From Psychrobacter immobilis (GTDB taxonomy: Bacteria > Pseudomonadota > Gammaproteobacteria > Pseudomonadales > Moraxellaceae): a stretch of 64,000 nucleotides of DNA. Made by a program: the position numbers and the translations under genes. The stretch is from the NCBI RefSeq assembly GCF_904846285.1, contig NZ_CAJHAD010000018.1, forward strand, positions 1-64,000, written 5' to 3'. Under the pieces are notes generated by a model. That model saw only the letters and a list, made by a program, of their open reading frames with translations, was not told the DNA's origin and searched no databases. How positions within the stretch are numbered: the first letter of the stretch is position 1; each line of letters starts with the position of its first letter. Of the stretch, positions 39,621 through 49,948 are shown in pieces.

Positions 39621-41945
39621 TTAGACTGCAACCTCAACACTCGTCACATTCTGAAAGCCTCTTGGTAACTGACCGCCGCGATTACCGCGAGTGCTCGTAT
39701 AATTGGCTAAATCATTTGGTTTTAGCGTCACATGGCGTTTGCCAGCGGTAATGATCAGGCTGTCTTGCTGACTGAGTGGCGTGATAGCAAGCACCTCTTC
39801 ACCGTCTTTTAATTTAATCATCTTATTACCCTTACCACGAGCCTGTTCAGGCAAATCATCAAGAGCAAATATCAATAGATATCCGGCATTGGTCACGACA
39901 GCGAGATGGTCAGGCGTCGCGCTTACAGTGCTGTTTTCACCTTCTGCATTTTCGTTATTAGCATTGGCAGTCATATCTGCTGGCGTATCGATACGTGCTA
40001 CAGGCAGTAAGCGACTGTCAGCCGCTAGATTGATAATGTTTTTGCCCGCTTTTTGATTGCTATCGAGATTGCCAATAGTATTGATAAAACCATAACCTGC
40101 CGAGCTTGCAAGGATAATACGTTGATCTTCCGCGCCGATTAATAGCTGCTCAAAGCTCGCGCCTGCGGGTGGTTTGAGTACGCTGGTCAGCGGATCGCCT
40201 TGACCGCGTGCTGAGGCGAGGCTATGGGCGTCGATACTATAGCTGCGTCCTGTGCTATCGAGGATGTAGATTTTTTCGTTAGATTTGCCACGGACGTGTG
40301 CTTGATAGCTATCACCTGAGCGATAGGTCATGCCAGCGGCATCGACGTCATGGCCTTTGGCAGCGCGTATCCATCCCGCTTTCGATAGGATAGCAGTGAC
40401 AGGCTCGCTTGGTACGAGATCCGACTCTTTTAACGCTTGAGCTTCCTCGCGTTCTGCCAATTGCGATACGCGCTCATTGCCGTGTTCCTTCATATCAGCG
40501 GTAAGCTCGTCAATCATCAGATTGGTCAAGCTGTCAGGATTGTCCAAGTATTCTTGAATGATAGCGCGTTCGGCAGCGAGCTCATCTTGCTCGCGGCGCA
40601 GCTCGATCTCTTCTAACTTTGCCAACTGACGCAGACGAATATCCAAGATAGCATTGGCTTGTATCTCAGTGAGGTCATAATCTTGCATTAACGATAATTT
40701 TGGATCGTCTTCTTCGCGAATGATGCGAATGACTTCATCAATATTTAGATAGGCAATCAACAAACCTGCGAGGATATGCAAGCGTTTATCGATTTTATCA
40801 AGGCGATATTGCAAGCGGCGCGTGACCACTGAACGGCGACAGACGAGCCATTCTTCTAGGATTTCTTTAAGGTTTTTGACTTGTGGCTTACCATTTAAGC
40901 CAATCATATTCATATTAACGCGGTAATTGCTCTCGAGGTCAGTACTTGCAAATAAATGGCTCATGACGCGCTGCACATCGACGCGGGTAGATTTTAGCTC
41001 TAAGACGATACGACAGGCGTTTTCGTGATCTGATTCGTCATGAATGTCAGTAATCCACGGCAGCTTTTTATCGATCATTAGCTTAGCGATTTGCTCTTGA
41101 ATTTTATTACCGGATACTTGATAAGGTAACGCGTCGATAATAACGAGATTTTTTTCTTTAGGATCAATATGAAAGGTCGCGCGCATTTTATAGCTGCCAC
41201 GTCCAGTCTCATACATCGCCTGCAAGTCTTTTTTACTGGTGATGATCTCAGCTGGGGTCGGCAAGTCAGGCGCTGGTATCGACTGCGTTAATTGCTTAAC
41301 CGATAACTCAGGGTTTTTTAGCAGCCGAATCGCGGCGCGTACCACTTCATTAAGGTTATGCGGTGGGATATCGGTTGCCATACCGACGGCAATACCTGTT
41401 GTACCATTTAATAAAATATTGGGCAGGCGGGCGGGCAGGGTAGTTGGCTCCTGCATGGTGCCATCGAAGTTATCTTGCCAATCGACCGTACCTTGTCCGA
41501 GTTCTGCAAGCAAAGTATTGGCATAAGCGGACATTTTGGCTTCGGTATAGCGCATAGCAGCAAAGGACTTAGGATCATCAGGGCTACCCCAGTTACCTTG
41601 ACCGGTAATGAGCGGATAGCGATAACTAAACGGCTGCGCCATCAACACCATCGCTTCATAACACGCGCTATCACCATGTGGATGATATTTACCCAGCACG
41701 TCACCGACCGTACGCGCCGACTTTTTCGCCTTTGCCGTCGATTTTAGTCCCAGCTCGCTCATGGCATAGACGATACGACGTTGCACAGGTTTTAGACCGT
41801 CAGCGATATTGGGTAGCGCCCGATCCATGATGACGTACATCGCATAGTTGAGATAGGCTTGTTCAGTGAATTCCGCCACGGAGCGGGTATCCATCGGTTC
41901 GTTGGGAATAATAGCGTCAATCGTATGATCAATAACATCGGACAT
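39621..41945 (-). CDS. parC: DNA topoisomerase IV subunit A
   Basis: Decatenates replicated chromosomes with ParE. The 774-residue protein has the breakage-reunion domain with catalytic Tyr133 (AAMRYTEAK) and the quinolone-determining region [13 protein letters not shown], in which Ser93 and Glu97 (E. coli S80 and E84) are the susceptible-type residues. The C-terminal beta-pinwheel (about 500-774) contains repeats such as [20 protein letters not shown]. Ends TSVEVAV. Length is close to E. coli ParC (752). parE is not in the window. The ATG has only a weak ribosome site. Confidence 0.96.
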   Translation of the reverse strand: MSDVIDHTIDAIIPNEPMDTRSVAEFTEQAYLNYAMYVIMDRALPNIADGLKPVQRRIVYAMSELGLKSTAKAKKSARTVGDVLGKYHPHGDSACYEAMVLMAQPFSYRYPLITGQGNWGSPDDPKSFAAMRYTEAKMSAYANTLLAELGQGTVDWQDNFDGTMQEPTTLPARLPNILLNGTTGIAVGMATDIPPHNLNEVVRAAIRLLKNPELSVKQLTQSIPAPDLPTPAEIITSKKDLQAMYETGRGSYKMRATFHIDPKEKNLVIIDALPYQVSGNKIQEQIAKLMIDKKLPWITDIHDESDHENACRIVLELKSTRVDVQRVMSHLFASTDLESNYRVNMNMIGLNGKPQVKNLKEILEEWLVCRRSVVTRRLQYRLDKIDKRLHILAGLLIAYLNIDEVIRIIREEDDPKLSLMQDYDLTEIQANAILDIRLRQLAKLEEIELRREQDELAAERAIIQEYLDNPDSLTNLMIDELTADMKEHGNERVSQLAEREEAQALKESDLVPSEPVTAILSKAGWIRAAKGHDVDAAGMTYRSGDSYQAHVRGKSNEKIYILDSTGRSYSIDAHSLASARGQGDPLTSVLKPPAGASFEQLLIGAEDQRIILASSAGYGFINTIGNLDSNQKAGKNIINLAADSRLLPVARIDTPADMTANANNENAEGENSTVSATPDHLAVVTNAGYLLIFALDDLPEQARGKGNKMIKLKDGEEVLAITPLSQQDSLIITAGKRHVTLKPNDLANYTSTRGNRGGQLPRGFQNVTSVEVAV

Positions 41946-42528
41946 ATAATAGGGTTCACTTATCAGTTTTAATAGCTATAAATAATTGGTGCAAGTGTGC
42001 AAATAGGATATTGCTATCGTAAAGGATATTGGCAGAATTAAAAAGGCATAAGTCACAATAGACGACAGGTCATGACGTGCTACATAAGCATAAAAAGGTT
42101 AGGCGCTGTAACTTCGCATATTTTAAAAGTTATACGCACGTCTTTGACAGTAAATAGCGCAAATAGTTCACTAGAAAACCACAGAAAACGTATTGATAGA
42201 TTAATGTTTATCAATATATCGTGAGTCATTTAGATGGTATATCTGCTTAAGTAGTTGATATTAATATTAATAGATGTCGTCAAGCCATTCTAAGAACTGA
42301 AGTATCAATCTTTTATATTGAGTAGTTTGTATAAAGTGTGTATGTTAATCAACAAAGGGCTATTTACCGCTATATTGTTGACCCATTGCTATACGTTTAT
42401 ATCGTCTGTCGCCTGCCGTCAATAGAGTTATATAGAGGGTGAGCTGATAAGGCGATGTTTAGTATGTTTATCACTCGGTGATAAAGATGGTTTGGCAGCA
42501 GCACACTATTATTAGGAGCAGGAAGATT
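41946..42528. other. Intergenic region between parC and fadD1
   Basis: About 580 nt, AT-rich, without a gene. It must hold the divergent promoters of parC and the first fadD. A FadR/PsrA-type operator is possible by function but I could not identify one. Confidence 0.4.
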
Positions 42529-44256
42529 ATGGAAAATCAAGGTAACTTAATTCGTCGTGATGACAAAGCGTGGCTCAAAACCTATGAAAAGCTTGGTATT
42601 CGATATCATATTGATATGCCAGCCGCCAATACCTCTTTAATTGATATATTTGAACGGAATTTTGTTAAACATGCTGGTCGTACTGCCTTTGTGTGCATGG
42701 ATGTAAAGCTCTCCTACGAAGATTTAGACCGTTATAGCAAACAGATTGCCGCGTATTTACAGTCGCTCGGACTAAAAAAAGGCGATAAAGTAGGGGTGAT
42801 GATGCCCAATATCTTGCAGCTACCGGTTGCTGTATTAGGTGTCCTACGTGCTGGCATGACCTTGGTTAACGTCAATCCACTTTATACGACCAAAGAGCTT
42901 CAGCACCAGTTGGAAGATTCTGAGACCAAAGTGCTGTTTATCTTAGAAAACTTTGCCAAAACCTATGAAGATATTGGCAAAGACTTGGTGGATCACGTGG
43001 TGGTCACCTCGATGGGTGATTTGATGAGCCCCTTAAAAGGCTTTATCGTTAATGCGGTCGTGCGCCATGTCAAAAAACTGGTCCCTGATTATACGCTTAA
43101 AAATAGCGTAAACTTTAAAAAAGCACTCAATAAATTATCGGCTAAAAAGTATAAACGTCCAACCAATATCGGGCTTGAAGATGTGGCAGTACTACAGTAT
43201 ACCGGTGGTACAACAGGTGTCGCAAAAGGCGCAATGCTCACGCACGGCAACTTGGTCGCCAACTTAATTCAGTGTGACACGTATCTTGGTGATGCTTTTG
43301 ATAAGTTTGAAGGGCTTAATGAGCAGCCTGTTATTATGACTGCCTTGCCGCTGTATCATATTTTCTCATTCACGGTTTGTGGTATGTTCGGCTTATATCG
43401 TGGCTGTATCGGACTATTGGTGCCAAACCCACGTGATGGCGCAAGCTTAATCAAAGCTTATAAAGATTATCCACCGGCGTTTTTCCCAGCGGTAAACACG
43501 CTATTTAATGCGCTCGCTAATAGCGATGCATTTAAAGCCCTAGACCATAGCAAGCTTGAGATGTCTATGGGCGGCGGGATGGCAGTATTAAAAGACACGG
43601 CGGCTAAGTGGGAAAAAATAACCGGCAACATCATTGTGCAAGGTTATGGTTTGTCGGAAACCTCTCCCGTTGCTTCCGCAAACCCGCAAGGTACCGGTGA
43701 GTTCTCAGGTAATATCGGTCTACCGATGCCTGGAACGGACATGGCCATCTTGGATGAAGAAGGTAATGAAGTCGCACTGGGTGAGCGTGGCGAGATCTGT
43801 GTTCGTGGTCCGCAGGTAATGAAAGGTTACTGGAAGCGCGAAGATGCGACAGCTGAAGTGATGACGTCTGACGGTTATTTCCGTACCGGTGATATCGGCG
43901 TGATGGATGAAGAGGGTTACTTTAAGATTGTTGATCGCAAAAAGAATATGATTCTGGTATCAGGCTTTAACGTTTATCCAAACGAAGTGGAAGATGTGAT
44001 GTCAGCTCATCCAAAGATTTTGGAATGCGGCGTCATCGGTGTCGATGATGAAAAGAGCGGCGAAGTGCCGAAGATTTTTGTGGTGCGTAGTGATAATAGC
44101 TTGACTAAAGAAGAAGTGCTGGCTTATAGCAAAGAAAATCTAACCGGTTACAAGCGTCCTCGTTATGTCGAATTCATTGACGAGCTACCAAAATCTAACG
44201 TCGGTAAGATTCTACACAAAGACTTGCGTGCTTTAGAAGAAAAGAATCACGGTTAA
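42529..44256 (+). CDS. fadD: Long-chain fatty acid-CoA ligase, first copy
   Basis: Activates fatty acids to acyl-CoA via an acyl-adenylate. The 575-residue protein has the AMP-binding motif YTGGTTGVAKGAML (about 222-235), the GYGLSETSP motif (about 380), and the fatty acyl signature DGYFRTGDIGVMDEEGYF (about 450) with KIVDRKKNMI and the catalytic Lys in KSNVGKILHK near the end. ATG at 42529 is chosen over a start 51 nt upstream because AGGAGCAGGAAG lies directly before it. A highly similar paralogue follows 555 nt later in the same direction, as with fadD1/fadD2 of Pseudomonas. Confidence 0.93.
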   Translation: MENQGNLIRRDDKAWLKTYEKLGIRYHIDMPAANTSLIDIFERNFVKHAGRTAFVCMDVKLSYEDLDRYSKQIAAYLQSLGLKKGDKVGVMMPNILQLPVAVLGVLRAGMTLVNVNPLYTTKELQHQLEDSETKVLFILENFAKTYEDIGKDLVDHVVVTSMGDLMSPLKGFIVNAVVRHVKKLVPDYTLKNSVNFKKALNKLSAKKYKRPTNIGLEDVAVLQYTGGTTGVAKGAMLTHGNLVANLIQCDTYLGDAFDKFEGLNEQPVIMTALPLYHIFSFTVCGMFGLYRGCIGLLVPNPRDGASLIKAYKDYPPAFFPAVNTLFNALANSDAFKALDHSKLEMSMGGGMAVLKDTAAKWEKITGNIIVQGYGLSETSPVASANPQGTGEFSGNIGLPMPGTDMAILDEEGNEVALGERGEICVRGPQVMKGYWKREDATAEVMTSDGYFRTGDIGVMDEEGYFKIVDRKKNMILVSGFNVYPNEVEDVMSAHPKILECGVIGVDDEKSGEVPKIFVVRSDNSLTKEEVLAYSKENLTGYKRPRYVEFIDELPKSNVGKILHKDLRALEEKNHG

Positions 44257-44356
44257 ATGATTTATCCCGAGTGTGGCATTTTTATTCATATTTATGAGTA
44301 TTAATGCGTGCTAAGGTGGTATGAATAACCTTAAGCACTCGATGGCGCAATGATAA

Positions 44357-44397
44357 AAATGATAAGGTCTATGCAAATGACCTTATCATTTTTTTTA
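44357..44397 (+). terminator. Terminator after the first fadD
   Basis: AAATGATAAGGTC pairs perfectly with GACCTTATCATTT around ATGCAAAT-type loop and continues into a T run. It makes the two fadD genes separate transcription units. Confidence 0.9.
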
Positions 44398-44810
44398 TTT
44401 TTCTATGAGGGTTTGGTACTATTTATAGAGAATGGCGCGCAAAACTGCTATAGTTCCTGCCGATTATATTTTTGTATTGCACGATAAAAGTGCATGTTTA
44501 AGCAGTTAATATTATGATAAAAGCTTCGATCACGATGTCTTTAAATAATAGCTTTTGGCGTTATTGCCTTTGCAACTGGTTATACAATAGGTTTTCAGCA
44601 TTTGCATATAAGCACTATTTATAATAGCGACAGTAAAATTAAACATACTGCTTATATGTTTAAAAGTTTGTGAATAGTAATTATGCTTAACGCTCAGATA
44701 TTGAGCAGTTTCTTATTCACAAGTTTTTAATTTTATAAATACGTGGTTGGCGACCACGCTAAGGGCAGCACCTATACTCTATATTTTAACAGCAACATTT
44801 AGGGAAGATT
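44398..44810. other. Intergenic region between the two fadD genes
   Basis: About 410 nt without a gene. A small hairpin CGTGG/CCACG lies at 44742-44758, about 50 nt before the ATG of the second fadD. The promoter of the second gene must be here but could not be assigned. Confidence 0.35.
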
Positions 44811-46592
44811 ATGACGGACAGTATCAATAAAGAAACCAGCAACCATAAAGCTGCGGGCAACGCTCAATCCATAGTTGAAAATACATTTCCTACCATGCCG
44901 ACCATTGATAGTGACAGTCCGTGGCTGAGTACTTATGAGCGTTATGGCATCGAGCCGACCATCGATATGCCCGATGATAGTACGTCTTTACTTGAAGTGT
45001 TCGAGCGTAACTTTAGCCGTTATGGGCACAAGCCGGCATATATTTGTATGGGCGCGTCAATCACCTTTAAGCAATTAGACTTATACAGCCGTCAAATTGC
45101 CAGCTACTTACAGTCGTTAGGATTGGTGAAAGGCGATAAAGTTGGGGTGATGATGCCCAATATCTTGCAGTATCCTATCGTAATGCTTGGTATCATCCGT
45201 GCCGGTATGATTTTGGTCAACGTTAACCCTTTATATACCAGCCGCGAGCTGTCGCATCAGCTGCATGATAGTGGCGCTAAAGCCTTATTTATCGTCGAAA
45301 ACTTTGCCAAAACTTATCAAGATGCCGAAGACAAAGGTCAAGTGAAGCACGTTATCGTCTGTAAGCTTGGTGATATGTTGGGGCTGATTAAAGGGTCTAT
45401 CGTCAACCTAGTCGCGCGCCATGTTAAAAAAATGATTCCCGCTTACCGTTTGCCTGAGAGCACCAGCTTTAAGTATGCGCTAAATGCTGTCTCAGCCAGC
45501 AAATATAAACGTCCTGATTTAAACCTAAGCGATGTGGCATTGTTGCAATATACGGGTGGTACGACTGGTGTTGCCAAGGGCGCGATGCTCTCGCACGGCA
45601 ATTTAGTCGCCAATATGCTGCAGATTAGTGCGCTCATGGACAGTGCTTTCGAAGATGATATCGACGCTACAGATGTTCTTTTGACCGCCCTACCGCTATA
45701 CCATGTGTTCTCATTTATGGTTTGTGGGATGTATAGTATGTACCAAGGTTGCGCAGGCTTGCTTATCCCGAACCCACGTGATTTGGATGGTCTCATTAAA
45801 GAGATGGGCAAATATAAACCTGCTTACATCCCTGCGGTAAACACCTTGTTTAACGGTTTGGTTCATAAAGAAGGCTTTGCTGACCTAGATTTCTCTAACC
45901 TAAAAGCATCGATTGGCGGCGGTATGTCAGTTTTGCCAAGCGTGGCAAAAGAGTGGCATAAAATCACTGGTCTACCTATCGTTGAAGGTTATGGTTTGTC
46001 TGAGACCTCGCCAGTGGTTGCTTTTAACCCGATGACTATCTCTGAATTCACTGGTAAAATTGGTATTCCTGCCTCTAGCACCGACGTAATTTTGATTGAT
46101 GAAGAGGATAATGAAGTTGCACTAGGCGATCGCGGTGAAATTTGTGTTAAAGGTCCGCAAGTGATGATTGGTTATCGAAATCGCCCTGAAGAAACGGCTG
46201 AAGCCTTTACGGCCAGTGGTCACTTTAAAACAGGTGACATCGGTATTATGGACGAAAAAGGTTTTATCAAAATTGTCGATCGCAAAAAAGACATGATTTT
46301 GGTTTCTGGTTTTAACGTGTATCCAAATGAAATCGAAGAAGTCATGAGCGAGCATCCTGCTGTGTTAGAATGCGGCGCTATTGGTATTCCAAATGATGAG
46401 CGCGGCGAAGATCCAAAGCTGTTTGTGGTCAAAAAGGGTGATGTGACCGAGCAAGAGCTGCTTGATTTTGGCAGAAAGCAATTGACTGGCTATAAACGTC
46501 CACGTCACATCCAGTTTGTTGATGAATTACCAAAATCAAACGTCGGTAAAATCCTCCGTAAAGAATTGCGTAAGATGGAAGGGTTAGAATAA
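44811..46592 (+). CDS. Long-chain fatty acid-CoA ligase, second copy
   Basis: A paralogue of the preceding ligase, 593 residues, with an N-terminal extension of about 35 residues rich in Ser/Asn/Thr before DSPWLSTYERYGIEPTIDMP. It carries YTGGTTGVAKGAML, GYGLSETSPVVAF, the signature HFKTGDIGIMDEKGF, KIVDRKKDMILVSGFNVYP and KSNVGKILRKELRK. In Pseudomonas the tandem copies differ in chain-length preference and regulation; the same subdivision here is inference. AGGGAAG precedes the ATG. Two genes with the same fold and opposite sequence drift suggest an old duplication. Confidence 0.92.
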   Translation: MTDSINKETSNHKAAGNAQSIVENTFPTMPTIDSDSPWLSTYERYGIEPTIDMPDDSTSLLEVFERNFSRYGHKPAYICMGASITFKQLDLYSRQIASYLQSLGLVKGDKVGVMMPNILQYPIVMLGIIRAGMILVNVNPLYTSRELSHQLHDSGAKALFIVENFAKTYQDAEDKGQVKHVIVCKLGDMLGLIKGSIVNLVARHVKKMIPAYRLPESTSFKYALNAVSASKYKRPDLNLSDVALLQYTGGTTGVAKGAMLSHGNLVANMLQISALMDSAFEDDIDATDVLLTALPLYHVFSFMVCGMYSMYQGCAGLLIPNPRDLDGLIKEMGKYKPAYIPAVNTLFNGLVHKEGFADLDFSNLKASIGGGMSVLPSVAKEWHKITGLPIVEGYGLSETSPVVAFNPMTISEFTGKIGIPASSTDVILIDEEDNEVALGDRGEICVKGPQVMIGYRNRPEETAEAFTASGHFKTGDIGIMDEKGFIKIVDRKKDMILVSGFNVYPNEIEEVMSEHPAVLECGAIGIPNDERGEDPKLFVVKKGDVTEQELLDFGRKQLTGYKRPRHIQFVDELPKSNVGKILRKELRKMEGLE

Positions 46593-46615
46593 CGTTAACG
46601 CTAAATCCTGCTAAA

Positions 46616-46660
46616 GCAGCGGCGTAATAGCTTGGGTGAATCTTGCTATTGCGCCGCTGC
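46616..46660. repeat. Long hairpin between second fadD and rph
   Basis: GCAGCGGCGTAATAGC (46616-46631) pairs with GCTATTGCGCCGCTGC (46645-46660) with one mismatch and a 13-nt loop. There is no T run, so it is not a classic terminator; it may stabilise the fadD mRNA 3' end. Confidence 0.75.
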
Positions 46661-46782
46661 CACGTTAGGATATCGTCATATTTACGTCTGCCCGCACCTC
46701 TGTTGACGTAATGACCAATCCATTATTTTATAACTCTATATAACCATAACTCTGCTTTTACAACATCGTCCTAGGAAATATT

Positions 46783-47499
46783 ATGCGTATTGACAACCGT
46801 GAGCTTAACCAACTTCGCTCAATTAGCTTTGAGCGCCATTACACTAAGCATGCCGAAGGCTCAGTATTGGTCAGCTTTGGCGATACCAAAGTATTGTGTA
46901 CCGCGAGCGTTGAGTCGGGCGTACCGCGCTGGCTCAAAGGTAAAGGCAAAGGTTGGATTACCGCAGAATACGGTATGTTGCCACGTGCGACCAATACCCG
47001 TAACCAACGTGAAGCGGCACGCGGCAAGCAATCTGGTCGTACGCAAGAAATTCAGCGTTTAATCGGTCGTAGCTTACGAGCGATGATTGATTTAAGTAAG
47101 CTTGGCGAAAATACCATTTATCTTGATTGTGATGTCTTGCAAGCAGATGGCGGCACGCGTACTGCTAGTGTGACGGGCGCCGCTATTGCCCTTATTGATG
47201 CGTTAGAAAGCCTACAAAAAACCAAAAAATTGAAAGCTGATCCATTGATTGGTTTGGTGGCTGCAGTGTCTGTTGGTATGAAAGATGGCGAAGCGTATCT
47301 CGATTTGAACTACGAAGAAGACGCCAGCTGTGATACCGATTTAAATGTGGTCATGACTCAAAAAGGCGAATTTATCGAGCTGCAAGGGACGGCAGAAGAG
47401 AAGCCATTTACCCGCGCGCAAGCAGACGATATGCTGATTCTTGCCGAAAAAGGCATCGCTGAGCTGATTGCTATGCAAAAAACAGCCCTAGGCTGGTAA
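46783..47499 (+). CDS. rph: Ribonuclease PH
   Basis: Phosphorolytic 3' exoribonuclease that trims tRNA precursors. The 238-residue protein (E. coli 238) shows [22 protein letters not shown] (residues 19-40), [37 protein letters not shown] with the phosphate-binding Arg, and [17 protein letters not shown]. The ATG follows TAGGAAA. It is a monocistronic-looking gene followed by an unrelated membrane protein gene in the same direction. Confidence 0.97.
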   Translation: MRIDNRELNQLRSISFERHYTKHAEGSVLVSFGDTKVLCTASVESGVPRWLKGKGKGWITAEYGMLPRATNTRNQREAARGKQSGRTQEIQRLIGRSLRAMIDLSKLGENTIYLDCDVLQADGGTRTASVTGAAIALIDALESLQKTKKLKADPLIGLVAAVSVGMKDGEAYLDLNYEEDASCDTDLNVVMTQKGEFIELQGTAEEKPFTRAQADDMLILAEKGIAELIAMQKTALGW

Positions 47500-47572
47500 A
47501 TCTCTAAACGTTCTTTTATGACTTTTTATTTAAACTTTTAACCATTCACTGCTTTTGAACAGGTAATTATGC

Positions 47573-48064
47573 ATGCTAAAGCTGACTGATGACGGCGCTA
47601 AAATCACCTTACAAGGCCAGTCGCCAGCGGCTGACAATGGGCTGTTTTGGTTTGGCTCCGCATTATTGGTTGGGGCAGTGGCGGTTGCTTTGGCAATGAG
47701 CCTGCTGCCTGAGCGCTTGGCTATTGGCGCTTTGGCACTGCTGATTGTGGGTAGTTTTATTTTCAATCGTAAGCGCCTGCAACGTAAACAAGCCATGAGC
47801 GGCGTTATTAGTAGTGGCATCTTGTGGGTGCGTGATGGTGAGCTGGTGCATGATAATCATGGCAAACGTGAGCATATTCATCTGACTGATGGCGACAAAA
47901 TCACATTAATTGGCGAGCAGCTACAGATTGTCGATTGTGATGATATTCGTAAATACCTAATTGGCGGTTTTGATAATATCCAAGAAGCAAACGCGGCCAA
48001 AGCCATTTTACAAGGGCAATCGCTGAGCAAACGTCATGCCAATATCAAAATGAGCGACGATTAA
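47573..48064 (+). CDS. Membrane protein of unknown function
   Basis: The 163-residue protein has two closely spaced membrane segments (about 24-44 and 48-65) followed by a basic stretch and a predicted beta-rich soluble domain (about 80-130, SGILWVRDGELVHDNHGKRE; DGDKITLIGEQLQIVD). The layout resembles small bacterial PH-like membrane proteins, but I cannot name a family. AGGT lies about 10 nt before the ATG. It lies 73 nt after rph and may be co-transcribed with it. Confidence 0.6.
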   Translation: MLKLTDDGAKITLQGQSPAADNGLFWFGSALLVGAVAVALAMSLLPERLAIGALALLIVGSFIFNRKRLQRKQAMSGVISSGILWVRDGELVHDNHGKREHIHLTDGDKITLIGEQLQIVDCDDIRKYLIGGFDNIQEANAAKAILQGQSLSKRHANIKMSDD

Positions 48065-48404
48065 CGTATTGGATTATTAAGGTATTGATAGGCTTGAATG
48101 TTTTAGTCTATTTTTCTATGAACAATATTCAAACTTATGACTGATTATCCTTCCTAAATCTCCGCTCACACTTCTAAAATTCCTATCTCGTTTTACCGCT
48201 TATCCTTGATATAATACCTTTTATCGCTTACCTTAAAGCAATAATACTTGCAGATTCCTGTACAAATGGTTTATAAGTAGGATTGAAAAATCTTATCTTA
48301 CTGATCGTTCATACGGTTATTGATACTTAGCCTTGATAGCGGTTTATTAAATTAAATTGAATCGGCTATATCAATATCCATAATATGGTGACAAGGAGTT
48401 GGTC
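48065..48404 (+). promoter_or_regulatory. Intergenic region with possible extended -10 promoter
   Basis: About 340 nt without a gene. TGATATAAT (48207-48215) is an extended -10 element with no good -35, which extended promoters do not need. It would give a leader of about 180 nt for the downstream secreted-protein gene. Confidence 0.4.
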
Positions 48405-49283
48405 ATGTCGCGTTTGTCCATTTGGTCAATCACAACGTCGTGCAGTACATTATTATTTACCTTTGGTGCAATTTTTCAGGTCAGTCAAGCAAACGCCGAT
48501 AGCATGAGCGCCCTGATTGCGCAAAAATCTAGCCAACCTGATTATAGCGTCCGTTATAACCCAGAGTACTCGGTGGTTCCTCCTGCCAAAATCAGCACAC
48601 GCTCTACCATTCAACGCCCTGGCAATGCTGCTAGCTATCGCTCAAATGTAGGTAATGTACAACCAAGTTATTCTACCAATAGCGCCTCTAATAACGCTTA
48701 CTCCAATAGCAACTCTTTTAATAACAGCTATTCCAATAACTCATATTCTAGCCAAAATGCTTATATCGGCAATGCCCAAAGTAATTACCGTTATCCGGAA
48801 GTACAACGCCAAGCACCGTCGGTTATACCCGCATTTTTATCTGGCAATTATGACAATGTCGATAGTGAATATTTACCCCTGCTCAGCAATGCTGAAACCC
48901 AGAGCAGTCGGGCGGCGAGTGAAGTCATCAGCACCGCGCGCAAGATGGCATTAAATGAGCGTACGATTATTAAAGGTGGCTGCTGGGACTATCTAAATGC
49001 GGTGTTTAATCGAGCAGGGGTGAGCCGCGATACCATCCATAAAGGCACTTACGGTCAAGGTCCTTATGCCAATAGCAACGAGATCGAAGTCGGTGATTGG
49101 CTCTATTATATCAATCACGGCTACAATGGTGTCGAGCATAGCGGACTGTTTGTTGGCTGGGTCGATGAGCGCGCCAAACAAGCATTGATACTTAGCTATG
49201 CCGGTGAAAATCGCCGTGAACCTGCGCGCTACCGTGTTTATGATTTAAGCAATGTCTATCAAATCATGCGACCAAACGTTTAA
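48405..49283 (+). CDS. Secreted protein with NlpC/P60- or CHAP-like C-terminal domain
   Basis: The 292-residue protein has a signal peptide (cleavage after about residue 32, QANA), a Ser/Asn/Tyr-rich linker (about 60-130) and a C-terminal domain (about 165-292). That domain shows GGCWDYLNAVFNRAGV and, later, NGVEHSGLFVGW, i.e. a Cys followed by a His, as in papain-like cell-wall peptidases of the NlpC/P60/CHAP clan. A third catalytic residue is not obvious. It may cut or bind peptidoglycan; this is inference. ATG at 48405 is chosen over a TTG two codons upstream, since AAGGAG (48393-48398) gives ideal spacing. Confidence 0.6.
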   Translation: MSRLSIWSITTSCSTLLFTFGAIFQVSQANADSMSALIAQKSSQPDYSVRYNPEYSVVPPAKISTRSTIQRPGNAASYRSNVGNVQPSYSTNSASNNAYSNSNSFNNSYSNNSYSSQNAYIGNAQSNYRYPEVQRQAPSVIPAFLSGNYDNVDSEYLPLLSNAETQSSRAASEVISTARKMALNERTIIKGGCWDYLNAVFNRAGVSRDTIHKGTYGQGPYANSNEIEVGDWLYYINHGYNGVEHSGLFVGWVDERAKQALILSYAGENRREPARYRVYDLSNVYQIMRPNV

Positions 49284-49316
49284 AAGCATTTAATCAGCTT
49301 ATTGAGACCTAAAAAA

Positions 49317-49352
49317 TCGTCCATCACTTATTACAGTAATGGACGCTTTTTT
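49317..49352 (+). terminator. Terminator after the NlpC/P60-like gene
   Basis: TCGTCCAT (49317-49324) pairs with ATGGACG (49339-49345) with partial inner pairing, followed by CTTTTTT. Confidence 0.75.
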
Positions 49353-49409
49353 GTAGATGTTTAAAATAAAAATACTTCTAAGGTAAATAAGCTTTACTGT
49401 TAGGTGTTT

Positions 49410-49847
49410 TTAAAAGGGTTTTACCACCACCAAAATCACAATAAAGATTAACGCAAATACGGGTACTTCGTTAAACCAACGCCAAAATTTATGTGATTTA
49501 TAATGCGGGTTATCAATGAGCTTTTTACGATAAAATCCGCAGGCGCCATGATAGCCAGAAAGTAGCACCACCAATAATAGCTTGACGTGTAGCCAGCCCT
49601 GAGTTTTATAAACATCCCAGCCCATTCCCAACATCCATAAACCAAAGAACCAAGTGGCTATCATCGACGGCGTCATGATGCCGCGATAGAGCTTGCGCTC
49701 CATAATGGCAAAACGCTCGTGGCTGATGCTATCGTCACTCATCGCATGATAAACGAACAGGCGCGGCAAATAAAATATCGCCGCAAACCAGCACACCATA
49801 GAGATAATGTGTGCCGCCTTAATCCAATTAAAATAATCTGCCATCAT
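49410..49847 (-). CDS. hemJ: Protoporphyrinogen IX oxidase HemJ
   Basis: Membrane enzyme of heme synthesis, oxidising protoporphyrinogen IX. The 145-residue protein has four predicted membrane segments and the family features KAAHIISMVCWFAAIFYLPRLFVYH (His13; residues about 11-34), a long second-helix Arg, HVKLLLVVLLSGYHG and RWFNEVPVFALI near the end. Length matches HemJ. Two adjacent ATG codons at 49847 and 49844 both lie next to AAGAGAGAG; the first is given. It lies upstream on the same strand as nothing else, and bioB starts divergently after. Confidence 0.9.
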   Translation of the reverse strand: MMADYFNWIKAAHIISMVCWFAAIFYLPRLFVYHAMSDDSISHERFAIMERKLYRGIMTPSMIATWFFGLWMLGMGWDVYKTQGWLHVKLLLVVLLSGYHGACGFYRKKLIDNPHYKSHKFWRWFNEVPVFALIFIVILVVVKPF

Positions 49848-49948
49848 ACTCTCTCTTACGTTTTAATATTTTATGCGCAATTTCGTGATCAATAATGTCG
49901 GCAAGCTTAGCGCAGATGACGCGATAATGGTAGCGGCATACTTGGCAT

